Both the position numbers and the translations under genes were made by a program. From contig NZ_VTRU01000001.1 in the NCBI RefSeq assembly GCF_008274625.1, positions 1,116,001 through 1,180,000 of the forward strand: a stretch of DNA of 64,000 nucleotides. The letters are read 5' to 3'. The stretch comes from Chryseobacterium panacisoli. Lineage in GTDB: Bacteria; Bacteroidota; Bacteroidia; Flavobacteriales; Weeksellaceae. The notes beneath the pieces are model-generated. The model was not told the DNA's origin and did not search any database. It was given only the letters and a program-made list of their open reading frames with translations. Below, piece by piece: positions 26,509 through 34,864 of the stretch. How positions within the stretch are numbered: the stretch's first letter is position 1; every line of letters starts with the position of its first letter.

Positions 26509-26673
26509 ATGAAAAATCTAAAGAAATTAACAAAATCGACATTAAAAAAAATCATCGGAGGAAATGCACCACAATGTGAAGGAGATACTGTTGCTTGCCG
26601 CCACAAAGCTGAAAATGGAGTTCCTGCCTACTGGTCATGCGAACCCGCTGCAACCGGATGCAGATTCTTATAA
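26509..26673 (+). CDS. Double-glycine-leader bacteriocin-like mini-protein
   Basis: A 54-codon ORF. The first 18 residues (MKNLKKLTKSTLKKIIGG) form a GG-type leader with the expected hydrophobic positions before Gly-Gly. The remaining 36-residue core has four cysteines (CEGD, ACRH, SCEP, GCRF) and one Trp. This matches the flavobacterial 'bacteriocin-like' peptides, whose leader is presumed to be cut by a C39-peptidase ABC transporter. No such transporter or modifying enzyme is in the window. A consensus promoter and a terminator make it a stand-alone gene. Antibacterial activity is not shown by sequence; a signalling peptide is equally possible. Confidence 0.82.
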   Translation: MKNLKKLTKSTLKKIIGGNAPQCEGDTVACRHKAENGVPAYWSCEPAATGCRFL

Positions 26674-26719
26674 AGTGAAATTCAAAGCTTTTAAAAATTG
26701 TTTATAAAAAAAGCAATAA

Positions 26720-26750
26720 AACCCGATTTCAGAAATTCTGAAATCGGGTT
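26720..26750 (+). terminator. Terminator after the GG-leader peptide
   Basis: A 14-bp perfect stem (AACCCGATTTCAGA / TCTGAAATCGGGTT) with a 3-nt loop, then CTTTAAT. It lies 47 bp past the stop. Confidence 0.85.
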
Positions 26751-26899
26751 CTTTAATAAATAGGTGAAAATTAAATATAAAATAAAGTGAATTATGCTGA
26801 TTTAATACCAGATTGAATGGTCAATTAAGCTTCGCAAGTAAATAAATTATGCTGTTAAAAAATTGACCGCGAAGCAAATTCACCATTTTCTTGCTGATA

Positions 26900-27961
26900 T
26901 TAAAATAAAACGCCCATACTTTCTGCTGAAAAGTCCAGAAGAGCTTCAGTGTTTCCATCTTTGATCTTCTGTACCCATTGGTGATCCTGTAAAATAGCTC
27001 TTCCCACTGCAACCAAATCAAATTCTTCATTATCAAGTCTTCTGATCAGTTCTGTAAGATCTGTTTTTTCTGTTCCCTGTCCTGCAAAAGCATTAAGAAA
27101 ATCTCCGTTTAAGCCCACAGAACCTACTGTAATGGTTGGTTGTCCAGTGATTTTTTTAGCCCATCCTGCAAAATTCAGATCAGAACCTTCAAATTCCGGT
27201 TCCCAGAAACGGCGCTGTGAACAGTGGAAGATATCTACACCAGCTTCTTTTAATGGTACTAACCAGTCTTCCATTTCGTTTGGAGTGAATGCCAGTCTGG
27301 TTTTATAATCCTGCTGTTTCCATTGTGAAAGACGGATGATAATAGTAAGGTCCTCTCCTACTGCTGCTCTGATCGCCTTCACGACATCAACAGCAAATCG
27401 GCTTCTTTCTTTTAATGTTTTACCACCATATTCATCTGTTCTAGTATTGGTTACTTCCCAGAAAAACTGGTCGATAAGATACCCGTGAGCACCATGAATT
27501 TCAATACAGTCGAAACCAAGGTCTTTCGCAGATTTTGCAGAAGATGCAAACTGTGCAATGGTATCCTGAATATCTTCAATAGTCATTGTTGAAGCCTTTT
27601 CCATTTGAACTAAAGGATAGTCCTCGGACATTCTTGTATCTCCTACATGCCAGATCTGAGGACCCATTTTACCTCCATTATGATGTACGGTATCTATTAC
27701 ATTTTTCCAGCCATTTAAAGCTTCTGTACCATAGAAATCAGGAATGTTCTGCATATTTTTTGATCCAGGTCTGTTGATCACTGTTCCCTCAGAAAGGATT
27801 AACCCTACCTCCGAAGCAGCCCTTCTCCCATAATAGTCTGCGATATTCTGAGTGGGAACTCCATTGTCAGACTGTGCCCTGGTCATAGGAGCCATTACGA
27901 TTCTATTTTTAAGCTGTAAATTTTTGTATTGAAACGGTTTAAATAATGATGATGTGCTCAT
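26900..27961 (-). CDS. NADH:flavin oxidoreductase, Old Yellow Enzyme family
   Basis: A 353-residue FMN-dependent ene-reductase-type barrel. Visible features are LFKPFQYKNLQLKNRIVMAP (about 5-24), the Thr following it (MTRAQ), DCIEIHGAHGYLIDQFFW (about 150-167) and TDEYGG (about 175), all family hallmarks. Such enzymes reduce activated C=C bonds or nitro groups with NAD(P)H. The gene is divergent from an HxlR-type regulator across a 166-bp region full of GTAAC repeats. That arrangement is common for electrophile- or quinone-responsive OYE genes, so HxlR control is likely. Confidence 0.95.
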   Translation of the reverse strand: MSTSSLFKPFQYKNLQLKNRIVMAPMTRAQSDNGVPTQNIADYYGRRAASEVGLILSEGTVINRPGSKNMQNIPDFYGTEALNGWKNVIDTVHHNGGKMGPQIWHVGDTRMSEDYPLVQMEKASTMTIEDIQDTIAQFASSAKSAKDLGFDCIEIHGAHGYLIDQFFWEVTNTRTDEYGGKTLKERSRFAVDVVKAIRAAVGEDLTIIIRLSQWKQQDYKTRLAFTPNEMEDWLVPLKEAGVDIFHCSQRRFWEPEFEGSDLNFAGWAKKITGQPTITVGSVGLNGDFLNAFAGQGTEKTDLTELIRRLDNEEFDLVAVGRAILQDHQWVQKIKDGNTEALLDFSAESMGVLF

Positions 27962-27995
27962 ATTTAAATTTATATTTTATAATTGTTACACAAAG

Positions 27996-28081
27996 TAACT
28001 AATAATAGTTCACTTTTGTATCCTTTATTAAAAAAATAGTGGTAACTTCGCAGTAACTTACATTAGTAACATCAAAGTAAC
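27996..28081. promoter_or_regulatory. GTAAC repeat cluster between OYE and HxlR genes (putative operators)
   Basis: GTAAC cores occur at 28042, 28053, 28066 and 28077 on the plus strand, spaced 11, 13 and 11 bp, close to one helical turn. A further near-palindrome AGTAACT-AATAAT-AGTTCACT lies at about 27995-28013, close to the OYE start. This would suit cooperative binding of a dimeric winged-helix regulator; binding itself is inferred. Confidence 0.55.
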
Positions 28082-28127
28082 GTATGAAACTCCGGTTCCA
28101 TAGGGTATTTAAAATAAAGATTTTCTT

Positions 28128-28520
28128 ATGAAAAAGAATGAATTAATGCAATACAGCTGCCCTTTAGGTAAAGCAATGGCCGCCTTGGGAAGCAAATGGA
28201 AACCTATTATAGTTCTTGTTATAAAAGACAGGAAGCTACGTTTTGGAGAACTGGCAGTACGCATTAATGTCATTTCCAGAAAGGTATTAACTGATCAATT
28301 AAGAGAGATGGAAGCGGATGGACTGGTGATCCGTGAAGAGTTTAAGGAACTGCCTCCACGAGTAGAATATTCTCTTACAGAAAAAGGATTGGCTTTGTTA
28401 CCTATTCTCTATTTACTGGAAGAATGGGAAGCGAAATATCAGGTGAAAGGACAGCATGAAGATAAAGACTGTGCTTTTTTGAATGAGGATGTAAAAAATA
28501 ATAAGGCTGTCAATGTTTGA
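28128..28520 (+). CDS. HxlR-family transcriptional regulator
   Basis: A 130-residue winged-helix regulator. The family pattern is complete: CPLGKAMAALGSKWKPIIVL (about 10-29), FGELAVRINVISRKVLTDQL (about 38-57), LREMEADGLVIREEF and PPRVEYSLTEKGLALLPIL (about 76-94). The Cys near residue 10 is the position often used for redox or electrophile sensing in this family. It is divergent from the OYE gene and probably controls it. The last codons overlap the terminator hairpin. Confidence 0.93.
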   Translation: MKKNELMQYSCPLGKAMAALGSKWKPIIVLVIKDRKLRFGELAVRINVISRKVLTDQLREMEADGLVIREEFKELPPRVEYSLTEKGLALLPILYLLEEWEAKYQVKGQHEDKDCAFLNEDVKNNKAVNV

Positions 28521-28530
28521 TAGTCTTTTT
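28503..28530 (+). terminator. Terminator overlapping the end of the HxlR gene
   Basis: Arms AAGGCTGTCAA and TTGATAGTCTT (two G-T pairs) with a 3-nt loop, followed by TTT; the stem includes the TGA stop codon at 28518-28520. Confidence 0.6.
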
Positions 28531-28570
28531 CTTTTACTGGCCAAAATTTATTGAGGCTACTTTCAAAAAG

Positions 28571-28600
28571 GTAAGTATATAACCAAAGTGTAAGTATATA
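28571..28600. repeat. Direct repeat GTAAGTATATA before the AhpD-like gene
   Basis: The 11-mer GTAAGTATATA occurs at 28571-28581 and 28590-28600, offset by 19 bp, within the promoter region of the AhpD-like gene. It may be a tandem regulator site. It differs from the GTAACT repeats upstream of HxlR, so the same protein may not bind both. Confidence 0.45.
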
Positions 28601-28645
28601 GGTTCAAAACCTTTTCTGATGCAAATTTGCAGAAAAATTTTCATT

Positions 28646-29062
28646 ATGAATTACAAAGAAACTGCAAAAGAAACCATTGGAAATCTATACAAAGCCCACA
28701 ACAGCATCCGAAAATCCGGTATTAATGAAAAACTGATCGCTCTGGTAGAGCTACGTGTCTCTCAAATCAATGGATGTGCTTATTGCTGTAGTTATCATAC
28801 TAAAGAATTGTCTGATTTTGGCTTTGAACAGGATATCATTAACAGACTTCCAGGTTGGAAACATACCAATGCCTTCAATGATCAACAAAAGCTTGTTTTA
28901 GAATGGGCTGAAGCCCTCACTTACAGCAAAGATGATTGGCAAGCGATCAAATCAAAACTGATAGAGCAATTTACAGAACGGGAAATTGTAGAACTGACAG
29001 CAAGTATAACTTTGATGAACACTTTGAATAAACTGAGAATTACTCTGGCTGAGAAAGATTAA
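28646..29062 (+). CDS. Carboxymuconolactone-decarboxylase/AhpD-like protein
   Basis: About 138 residues from the preferred start (MNYKETAKETIGNLYKA); a longer reading from 28619 adds an atypical 9-residue tail. The core motif CAYCCSYHTKEL (about 44-55) has the Cys-x-x-Cys and His spacing of AhpD-type alkylhydroperoxidases, where the cysteines reduce peroxides or peroxidatic partners. The family also contains members of unknown role. It lies 125 bp after the HxlR gene with a terminator between. Its place beside the OYE/HxlR pair suggests a shared oxidative or electrophile stress role, which is inference. Confidence 0.88.
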   Translation: MNYKETAKETIGNLYKAHNSIRKSGINEKLIALVELRVSQINGCAYCCSYHTKELSDFGFEQDIINRLPGWKHTNAFNDQQKLVLEWAEALTYSKDDWQAIKSKLIEQFTEREIVELTASITLMNTLNKLRITLAEKD

Positions 29063-29097
29063 ATTAATAATGCCAGCAGCAATTTAAAATGTTTATT

Positions 29098-29837
29098 CTA
29101 ATCTTTCTTTATAATCAACATATTGGCAAAAGAGGTGATTTTCTTGTTTTTCAATATTTTCATCTCTGCTGGTGAAATTGCTTTCTCCCATTGTTTCTGA
29201 CTTAAAAAATGAAAAGCTCCAATATTAAAAAAAATAAAATTGGTAGCATCCCTAAACTGCTCAGATATGATAATCCCCCCCCTTTTTTCAGTATTCTTTT
29301 TGCTTCTTTGAAAAACAAAACTCTCTTATGATGATCAAGTATCTCATGAAGTGCTGTGACTGCCAGAATCATATCTTGTGATTCGCTTTCAAAAGGTAAA
29401 CTATCAGGCGATATTCTTATTTCCTTAGGATTGGGAGGAAACATTTTCTTTGAAACTTCAATTCCGCTTTCATGCTCATGTCTGTTGCCGTAAATATCAC
29501 AAACTGTAAAATTGATATTTGGATATTTTTTTTCCAGCTTTCCTGATAAAGGATCAAAGCTTGCATGAATCACAACAGCATTTTCTATTTTCTCCCAATC
29601 CAGAAACTCATTTAATCCCTTCAGTTCATATAAATCAGAATTATCATATAAAATGTATGAAGCAATAAATGAGGCTATTATATTTAAAATAATAAGACTT
29701 CCAAGGACTCTTAATAATATAATCAGCATGTCTGAATTTAATAGAAATGAGAGTACAAAAAAAGAAACCGATATCAAAATACCGAGCAATATTTTCTTAT
29801 AATTGAACAGGATAACGAGTTGTGTTATTTTCATCAA
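29098..29837 (-). pseudogene. Membrane-anchored SAM methyltransferase-like gene, frameshifted at a G8 tract
   Basis: The current frame gives 211 residues and stops at 29202. It has two N-terminal hydrophobic segments (about 15-31 and 33-63) and a type-11 methyltransferase-like core (SPDSLPFESESQDMILAVTA about 143-162, LHEILDHHKR, then RILKKGGG). Directly after the eight G residues (29275-29282 on the minus strand) the protein turns into a hydrophobic tail unlike the family. Changing the tract to nine (or six) G restores a natural continuation: IIISEQFRDATNFIFFNIGA and about 38 more residues, ending LIIKKD with a TAG stop at 29098-29100. The gene is therefore OFF in this sequence; phase variation, mutation or a sequencing error are possible. 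Confidence 0.8.
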
Positions 29838-29895
29838 AAGTTTAAAAGAAATTCTTTATCAAATCTACAAATTCTACTGCTTACATCATAAAAAT

Positions 29896-29922
29896 AAAAC
29901 CGCTCCCAAAAGAAGCGGTTTT
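29896..29922. terminator. Terminator after the E1 dehydrogenase gene
   Basis: A 9-bp stem (AAAACCGCT / AGCGGTTTT) with a 9-nt loop lies 20 bp past the stop at 29943 on the minus strand, ending in T-rich sequence. Confidence 0.8.
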
Positions 29923-29942
29923 AAAATGTATCTAAAATCCAA

Positions 29943-32375
29943 TTAGAATATCGCAGGATATTTCTGAGGATTTGTTTCATTAAACATTGCGTAGATCTTT
30001 TCTACCATATCATCTGTAGACGGCTTGCTGAAGTAGTCACCATCACTTGCATAGGCAGGTCTGTGATCATTTGCAGAGATCGTTAACGGATCTGAATCCA
30101 GATATCTGAATGCCTTCTGCTTTTCAAGAATCTGCTGTAAGATGAACCCTGTAGTTCCTCCTTCCACATCTTCGTCAATCACTACTAATCTGTTGGTTTT
30201 CTTAACACTTTCAGCAATTTCGTGAGATAAATCGAAAGGAATTAACGACTGAATATCAATCACTTCTGCTGAAATTCCAAGTTTTTCCAATTCGTTAGCT
30301 GCCTCCGTTACAATTCTCCATGTAGAACCGTAAGTGACCAAAGTAACATCTTTTCCTTCTTTAGTTACTTCAATCTTACCCACAGGAACAGTGAATTCTC
30401 CTAAGTTATCCGGTTGTTTCTCTTTTAATCTGTATCCGTTCAGACATTCTACAATAATCGCAGGTTCGTCAGCCTGAAGCATAGTGTTATAGAATCCGGC
30501 AGCTTTAGTAAGATTTCTAGGTACCAATACCAGAATTCCTTTTGAAAGGTTCAGAATACCTGCCATTGGAGAACCTGAATGCCAGATCCCTTCCAATCTG
30601 TGACCTCTTGTTCTGATGATCAATGGAGCTTTCTGCCCTCCTTTTGTTCTGTAGTGTACGGTAGCAAGATCATCACTCATTCCCTGTAAACAGTAAAGAA
30701 CATAGTCCAGGTACTGGATTTCAGCAATAGGTCTCAAACCTCTCATAGCCATACCAATTCCCTGCCCAAGAATGGTTGCTTCACGGATTCCTGTATCAGC
30801 GATACGCAAAGCACCGTATTTTTCCTGCATTCCTTCCAATCCCTGGTTTACGTCACCGATGTTTCCGGTATCTTCACCAAAGATTAAGGTTTCAGGATAT
30901 TTTTCAAAAATTTTGTCAAAATTATTTCTGATCACTACTCTTCCGTCTACATCTTCAGAACTGTCGGAATATACCGGCTTAATCTCCTGAATGTTTTCAG
31001 ACTTCCACTCCGACTGAGAGTATAAGTGAGATGAATAGTTGTCTTTTTCAACAGCAGCCACTTCATTGTACTTCTGCATCAATTGATTTCTTTCTGCAGA
31101 GTTCGTACCTCTTGTTGCCAGTAAAGCTTTTCTTACCAAATGGAAAATATCCTTTTTAGCTTTTGAAACAAGTTTGTTGAATTGAGAAATATATGTCTCA
31201 ACTTCAGTATTCTGCCCTTTAAGGCTTTCTACTAAAGGTAAGATAGACTGAATAAGTTCTGAAACTGCTTTCTGATAGTTTTCCCAAGCCGTTTTCTGTC
31301 CAGCTTTTGCTATTTTTTTTGCTTCTTCATCAATGGCTTCCAGCTCTTCGGTAGTAGCAATCACCTCTTCATTTCCATCAATTTCAATAGAATAGTTCAG
31401 AATCCATTCTTTGAATTTTGCCAATCCGTCAAACTCAGCTTCCCAAGCCAGACGTTCTTCATTTTTATATCTTTCGTGAGATCCGGATGTAGAGTGGCCC
31501 TGAGGCTGAGTAACATCAATTACATGAACTACTACCGGTACACTTTCTGTTCTTGCAAAATGTTCTGCCTTAGCATATGCATCCAATAATGCAGGATAAT
31601 CCCAAGCTTTCACCTGAATGATTTCACATCCCTGATTCTCTCCGTCTTTTCTCTGGAAACCGCTTAGCATTTCACTGATGTCAGCTTTTGCTCTTTGATT
31701 TTTAGTAGGAACTGAAATTCCGTACCCGTCATCCCAGATAGAAACAATCATAGGAACCTGAAGTGCACATGCCGCATTCAGGGTTTCCCAGAAATGACCT
31801 TCTGCAGTAGAAGCATCTCCAATTGTCCCGAAAGCTATTTCGTTTCCTTCTCTTGAGAATTTTTCTGAACCTTCAAATTTTACACTTTTATAAATTGTAG
31901 AAGCCTGAGCTAATCCCAATAATCTTGGCATTTGTCCTGCTGTAGGAGAAATATCTGAAGAAATATTTTTCTGAGCTGTCAAATCTTTCCAGCTTCCGTC
32001 TTCATTTAAACTTCTTGTTGCAAAATGCCCGTTCATCTGTCTTCCAGCTGAAGCAGGCTCTCTTTCCACGCTTGTATCTGCATACATCTGTGCAAAGAAA
32101 CTTTCCACTGTTAAGGCATCTATTGCCAATGCAAAAGTCTGATCCCTGTAATATCCTGAACGGAAGTCTCCATTTCTGAAAACTTTCGCCATTGCAAGCT
32201 GAGGAAGTTCTTTTCCATCCCCAAAAATTCCGAATTTAGCTTTTCCAGTGAGTACTTCTCTCCTTCCGAGATAAGACATTTCACGAGAGATCCTTCCTAA
32301 CCTGTAATCTTCAAGTATCTGATTTTTAAAATCTTGAAAGGATATTTGCTGTGTTTCAATATAGGTTGTTTGCAT
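29943..32375 (-). CDS. Fused E1 alpha/beta subunit of a branched-chain/2-oxoacid dehydrogenase
   Basis: A thiamine-diphosphate-dependent decarboxylase, about 810 residues from MQTTYIET; an upstream ATG at 32405 adds 10 residues of poor fit. The N-terminal alpha half has the ThDP motif GDASTAEGHFWETLNAACAL (about 203-222) and HGHSTSGSHERYKNEE-type phosphorylation-loop region. The C-terminal beta half starts near 475 (FGEDTG), with ILGQGIGMAMRGLRPIAEIQ and the beta-type C-terminal domain VIDEDVEGG. Separate alpha and beta chains are fused in many Bacteroidota. It would decarboxylate branched-chain 2-oxoacids and acylate the E2 lipoyl groups; E3 is lpdA at 389. No E2 gene is nearby. Confidence 0.93.
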   Translation of the reverse strand: MQTTYIETQQISFQDFKNQILEDYRLGRISREMSYLGRREVLTGKAKFGIFGDGKELPQLAMAKVFRNGDFRSGYYRDQTFALAIDALTVESFFAQMYADTSVEREPASAGRQMNGHFATRSLNEDGSWKDLTAQKNISSDISPTAGQMPRLLGLAQASTIYKSVKFEGSEKFSREGNEIAFGTIGDASTAEGHFWETLNAACALQVPMIVSIWDDGYGISVPTKNQRAKADISEMLSGFQRKDGENQGCEIIQVKAWDYPALLDAYAKAEHFARTESVPVVVHVIDVTQPQGHSTSGSHERYKNEERLAWEAEFDGLAKFKEWILNYSIEIDGNEEVIATTEELEAIDEEAKKIAKAGQKTAWENYQKAVSELIQSILPLVESLKGQNTEVETYISQFNKLVSKAKKDIFHLVRKALLATRGTNSAERNQLMQKYNEVAAVEKDNYSSHLYSQSEWKSENIQEIKPVYSDSSEDVDGRVVIRNNFDKIFEKYPETLIFGEDTGNIGDVNQGLEGMQEKYGALRIADTGIREATILGQGIGMAMRGLRPIAEIQYLDYVLYCLQGMSDDLATVHYRTKGGQKAPLIIRTRGHRLEGIWHSGSPMAGILNLSKGILVLVPRNLTKAAGFYNTMLQADEPAIIVECLNGYRLKEKQPDNLGEFTVPVGKIEVTKEGKDVTLVTYGSTWRIVTEAANELEKLGISAEVIDIQSLIPFDLSHEIAESVKKTNRLVVIDEDVEGGTTGFILQQILEKQKAFRYLDSDPLTISANDHRPAYASDGDYFSKPSTDDMVEKIYAMFNETNPQKYPAIF

Positions 32376-32513
32376 AGCTAAGTAAAAAAGTTTTTTAGTC
32401 TTCAAGTATTTTGCTAATATACACTTTTTAAATTAATTTTAATTTTCAATAATCTTTTTTAAAAATTTGATAATAAAAAAAATTGTGCTTTATTTTGAAA
32501 AAAATTGTAAAAA

Positions 32514-32807
32514 ATGGAAAAAAAATCACCTCACATTTTGAATGCATCAAGCAATCTTTTAGGATTTTCATTGATTATCATGACATCTCTAAAAATCGCT
32601 AAAATCAGTCAGAATACACATTTGGACGAATTTGCGGGACTTGCCAGCATCTTTTTTGCATGCAGCTGCTTTTTCTCATTTCTGGCTATCAGAACGACAG
32701 CTAAAAAACGGGAATATACCTTTGAGAGTATTGCGGATTATTTATTTTTAATCGCTTTATTTTGTATAGTTCTAGCAGTTATTATTGTAAGCCTAAAAAT
32801 AATCTAG
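32514..32807 (+). CDS. Small membrane protein, three predicted helices
   Basis: A 97-residue protein with hydrophobic stretches at about 12-25, 42-58 and 75-95. The central segment contains FFACSCFFSFLAIRT. There is no recognised family and no conserved catalytic residues are visible. It stands alone, divergent from the E1 gene. It is called on length, membrane pattern and normal-looking codon use. Confidence 0.65.
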   Translation: MEKKSPHILNASSNLLGFSLIIMTSLKIAKISQNTHLDEFAGLASIFFACSCFFSFLAIRTTAKKREYTFESIADYLFLIALFCIVLAVIIVSLKII

Positions 32808-32938
32808 TTCAAAAAATATGAAATCAATTGCTATTCTCGAACCATAAGCTATAGATATTTATCGAAAAACATGAGTTTTTGCTTTTCTGGTATATTATTT
32901 GAAATTGACGTCAGTAATTATTTTAAAAACACTATAAG

Positions 32939-33748
32939 ATGACAAAAAAATTACTGACCATAGTTAAGGTCTTTGCCTTTTCTACACTTTATTTTGCACA
33001 AGTAGGAATAAATACATCAAACCCTCAAACAACGTTTCATATTGATGGTGCCAAAGACAATTCAACATCAGGAGCTCCTTCAGCCGTACAACAAGTTAAT
33101 GATTTTGCAGTGACCAATACAGCACAAGTAGGTATAGGTACCATTACGCCAACAGAAAAGCTGGATGTAGGTTCAGGAAATGTACGTGTCCGAAATATTA
33201 ATTCCAATATTGGAGTTGGCGGAACAGATAGAGTAGTTGTTGCTGATGCCACTGGTGTCTTGAAAACTATTGACTTTACAGCCTACTCATTATTTCATGC
33301 ACGTTTGGCTGCAGATCAGAACATTAGCAGTGCTGCTTCAATTGTGACATTAATGTTTGCCAGCCCGGTTGCTACTTCACCATTTTATTCTTACAACACT
33401 TCTTCGGGGGTTCTGACGTTTAATCAGCCAGGTAATTATCTGGTGACTTTGCAGGCAAGTTTTACAAATATTTCTGCAGGAGCGCAATTACTTTTAGGGA
33501 TCAGACCTGTTCCGGACAGTAACTACCTGGGAAGGGGAAGCCATTATGCAGGAGCTACAACTCCTACCCTGACTGCTTCAACAAGGATCGGAGAACTCAT
33601 GAACTACACAACTGTAATTGTTGTACCTACAGCAAATTATCAGATTCGTTTTACTGCAGCTCCCAATCAGGCATGTACTATTTTATCAACAGAGATGGGA
33701 CCTACAGGAAATGGAAATGTGACGAATGTAACGGTACAGAAAATATAA
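32939..33748 (+). CDS. Secreted protein with VGIN motif, second copy of the type
   Basis: A 269-residue exported protein (signal about 1-20) whose mature start, [18 protein letters not shown], matches that of the 2979-3860 gene. A second similar unit follows at about 61 ([20 protein letters not shown]), which looks like tail-fibre-type beta-roll repeats. The C-terminal half (about 120-269) is a beta-sandwich-like domain ([20 protein letters not shown]), reminiscent of C1q/TNF-like lobes. No enzyme motif is visible. It probably forms a surface-exposed or shed fibre-like protein. The gene is single, with a strong terminator. Confidence 0.72.
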   Translation: MTKKLLTIVKVFAFSTLYFAQVGINTSNPQTTFHIDGAKDNSTSGAPSAVQQVNDFAVTNTAQVGIGTITPTEKLDVGSGNVRVRNINSNIGVGGTDRVVVADATGVLKTIDFTAYSLFHARLAADQNISSAASIVTLMFASPVATSPFYSYNTSSGVLTFNQPGNYLVTLQASFTNISAGAQLLLGIRPVPDSNYLGRGSHYAGATTPTLTASTRIGELMNYTTVIVVPTANYQIRFTAAPNQACTILSTEMGPTGNGNVTNVTVQKI

Positions 33749-33765
33749 AGAGGAAACCATACATA

Positions 33766-33804
33766 AAAATGATTCGGCGCACCACAGGTGCGCCGAATCA
33801 TTTT
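33766..33804. terminator. Bidirectional terminator between convergent genes
   Basis: A perfect 18-bp stem (AAAATGATTCGGCGCACC with its complement) around a 3-nt loop, flanked by A and T runs. It separates the rightward secreted-protein gene from the leftward polyprenyl synthase. Confidence 0.93.
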
Positions 33805-33815
33805 ATAAATACTTT

Positions 33816-34793
33816 TTAAAATTTTCTTTCAATTACATAATCCAGCATACTATGCAAGGATTTTCTTGCTTCAGAATCCGGAAACTCATTCAGGAGATCT
33901 TTTGCTTTCTGCTGGAAGTCTTTCATCACTTTAATAGCATATTCCAAACCACCGGAGCTTTTAACGAATTCAATAAGCTCTTTTACGCGTTTGGGATTAT
34001 TGTTATAACGTTTTATAGTATCAAAGTAATACTTTCTATCCTTCTCATCAGCTATTTTCAGGGTATGAATTAAAGGCAGGGTCATTTTTTGTTCTTTAAT
34101 ATCAATTCCTACGGGTTTTCCGATTACGTTTGAACTTAAATAATCGAAAAGGTCATCTTTGATCTGAAATGCCATTCCTGTAAAAGTTCCAAAGTCCATC
34201 ATCTTCTTAGCCAAAGCTTCGTCTGCATTATTGGAAAGAACTCCTATTTCACAGCAGGCAGCAATTAAAGTTGCTGTTTTCTGGCGGATAATTTCATAAT
34301 AAACATCTTCAGTGATGTCCAGCTTTCTGGCTTTTTCCAACTGTAAAAGCTCTCCTTCAGACATTTCACGGATTGTTCTGGAAATTACTCCAAGTAAATC
34401 ATAATCTTTATGATCTGTAGATAATAATACAGATTTTGACAAGAGATAATCGCCTACCAAAACCGCAATTTTATTTTTCCACAAAGCATTGATTGAAAAG
34501 AAATTACGACGTTTAAAACTTTCATCCACTACATCATCATGTACAAGAGTTGCTGTGTGAATCAGCTCAATCATAGACGCACCGCGGTACGTTTTTTCAG
34601 TTACTTCACCCACCAGCTTGGCACAGAGAAATACAAACATTGGACGCATCTGTTTTCCTTTGGTGGTAACAATAAAACGGGTTACTTTATCTAATAAAGC
34701 CACTTTACTCTGCATTGATTCATAAAACTTCTGTTCAAAAAGTTTCATTTCATCATTGATCGGTCGTTTAATCTCTTCTACAATATTTGCCAA
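33816..34793 (-). CDS. Polyprenyl diphosphate synthase
   Basis: A 325-residue trans-prenyltransferase that extends isoprenoid diphosphates for quinone side chains. The first Asp-rich motif is LVHDDVVDESFKRR (about 87-100), followed by NKIAVLVGDYLLSK, and the second is MAFQIKDDLFDYLS (about 210-223). Upstream it has GKQMRPMFVFLCAKL (about 46-60). The wide, small-residue pattern before the first motif points to a long product (C35-C40), probably for menaquinone, but length cannot be determined from sequence alone. It is a single gene. Confidence 0.93.
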   Translation of the reverse strand: MANIVEEIKRPINDEMKLFEQKFYESMQSKVALLDKVTRFIVTTKGKQMRPMFVFLCAKLVGEVTEKTYRGASMIELIHTATLVHDDVVDESFKRRNFFSINALWKNKIAVLVGDYLLSKSVLLSTDHKDYDLLGVISRTIREMSEGELLQLEKARKLDITEDVYYEIIRQKTATLIAACCEIGVLSNNADEALAKKMMDFGTFTGMAFQIKDDLFDYLSSNVIGKPVGIDIKEQKMTLPLIHTLKIADEKDRKYYFDTIKRYNNNPKRVKELIEFVKSSGGLEYAIKVMKDFQQKAKDLLNEFPDSEARKSLHSMLDYVIERKF

Positions 34794-34864
34794 AATCTGC
34801 GATGCTGGGTGAATAATTATTAATTCTCACAAAGATAATTTTTTTCGCTCAATTTTAAGACAAA

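Noticed and set aside
28619..28645. Longer start of the AhpD-like gene
   Set aside because: The extra nine residues do not match the family and the ATG at 28646 starts the conserved sequence.
32447..32475. Third copy of the GbsR-type palindrome upstream of the E1 gene
   Set aside because: It shares only the left part (TTTTCAATAAT); the right arm TTGAAAA is absent, so it is probably chance AT-rich similarity.
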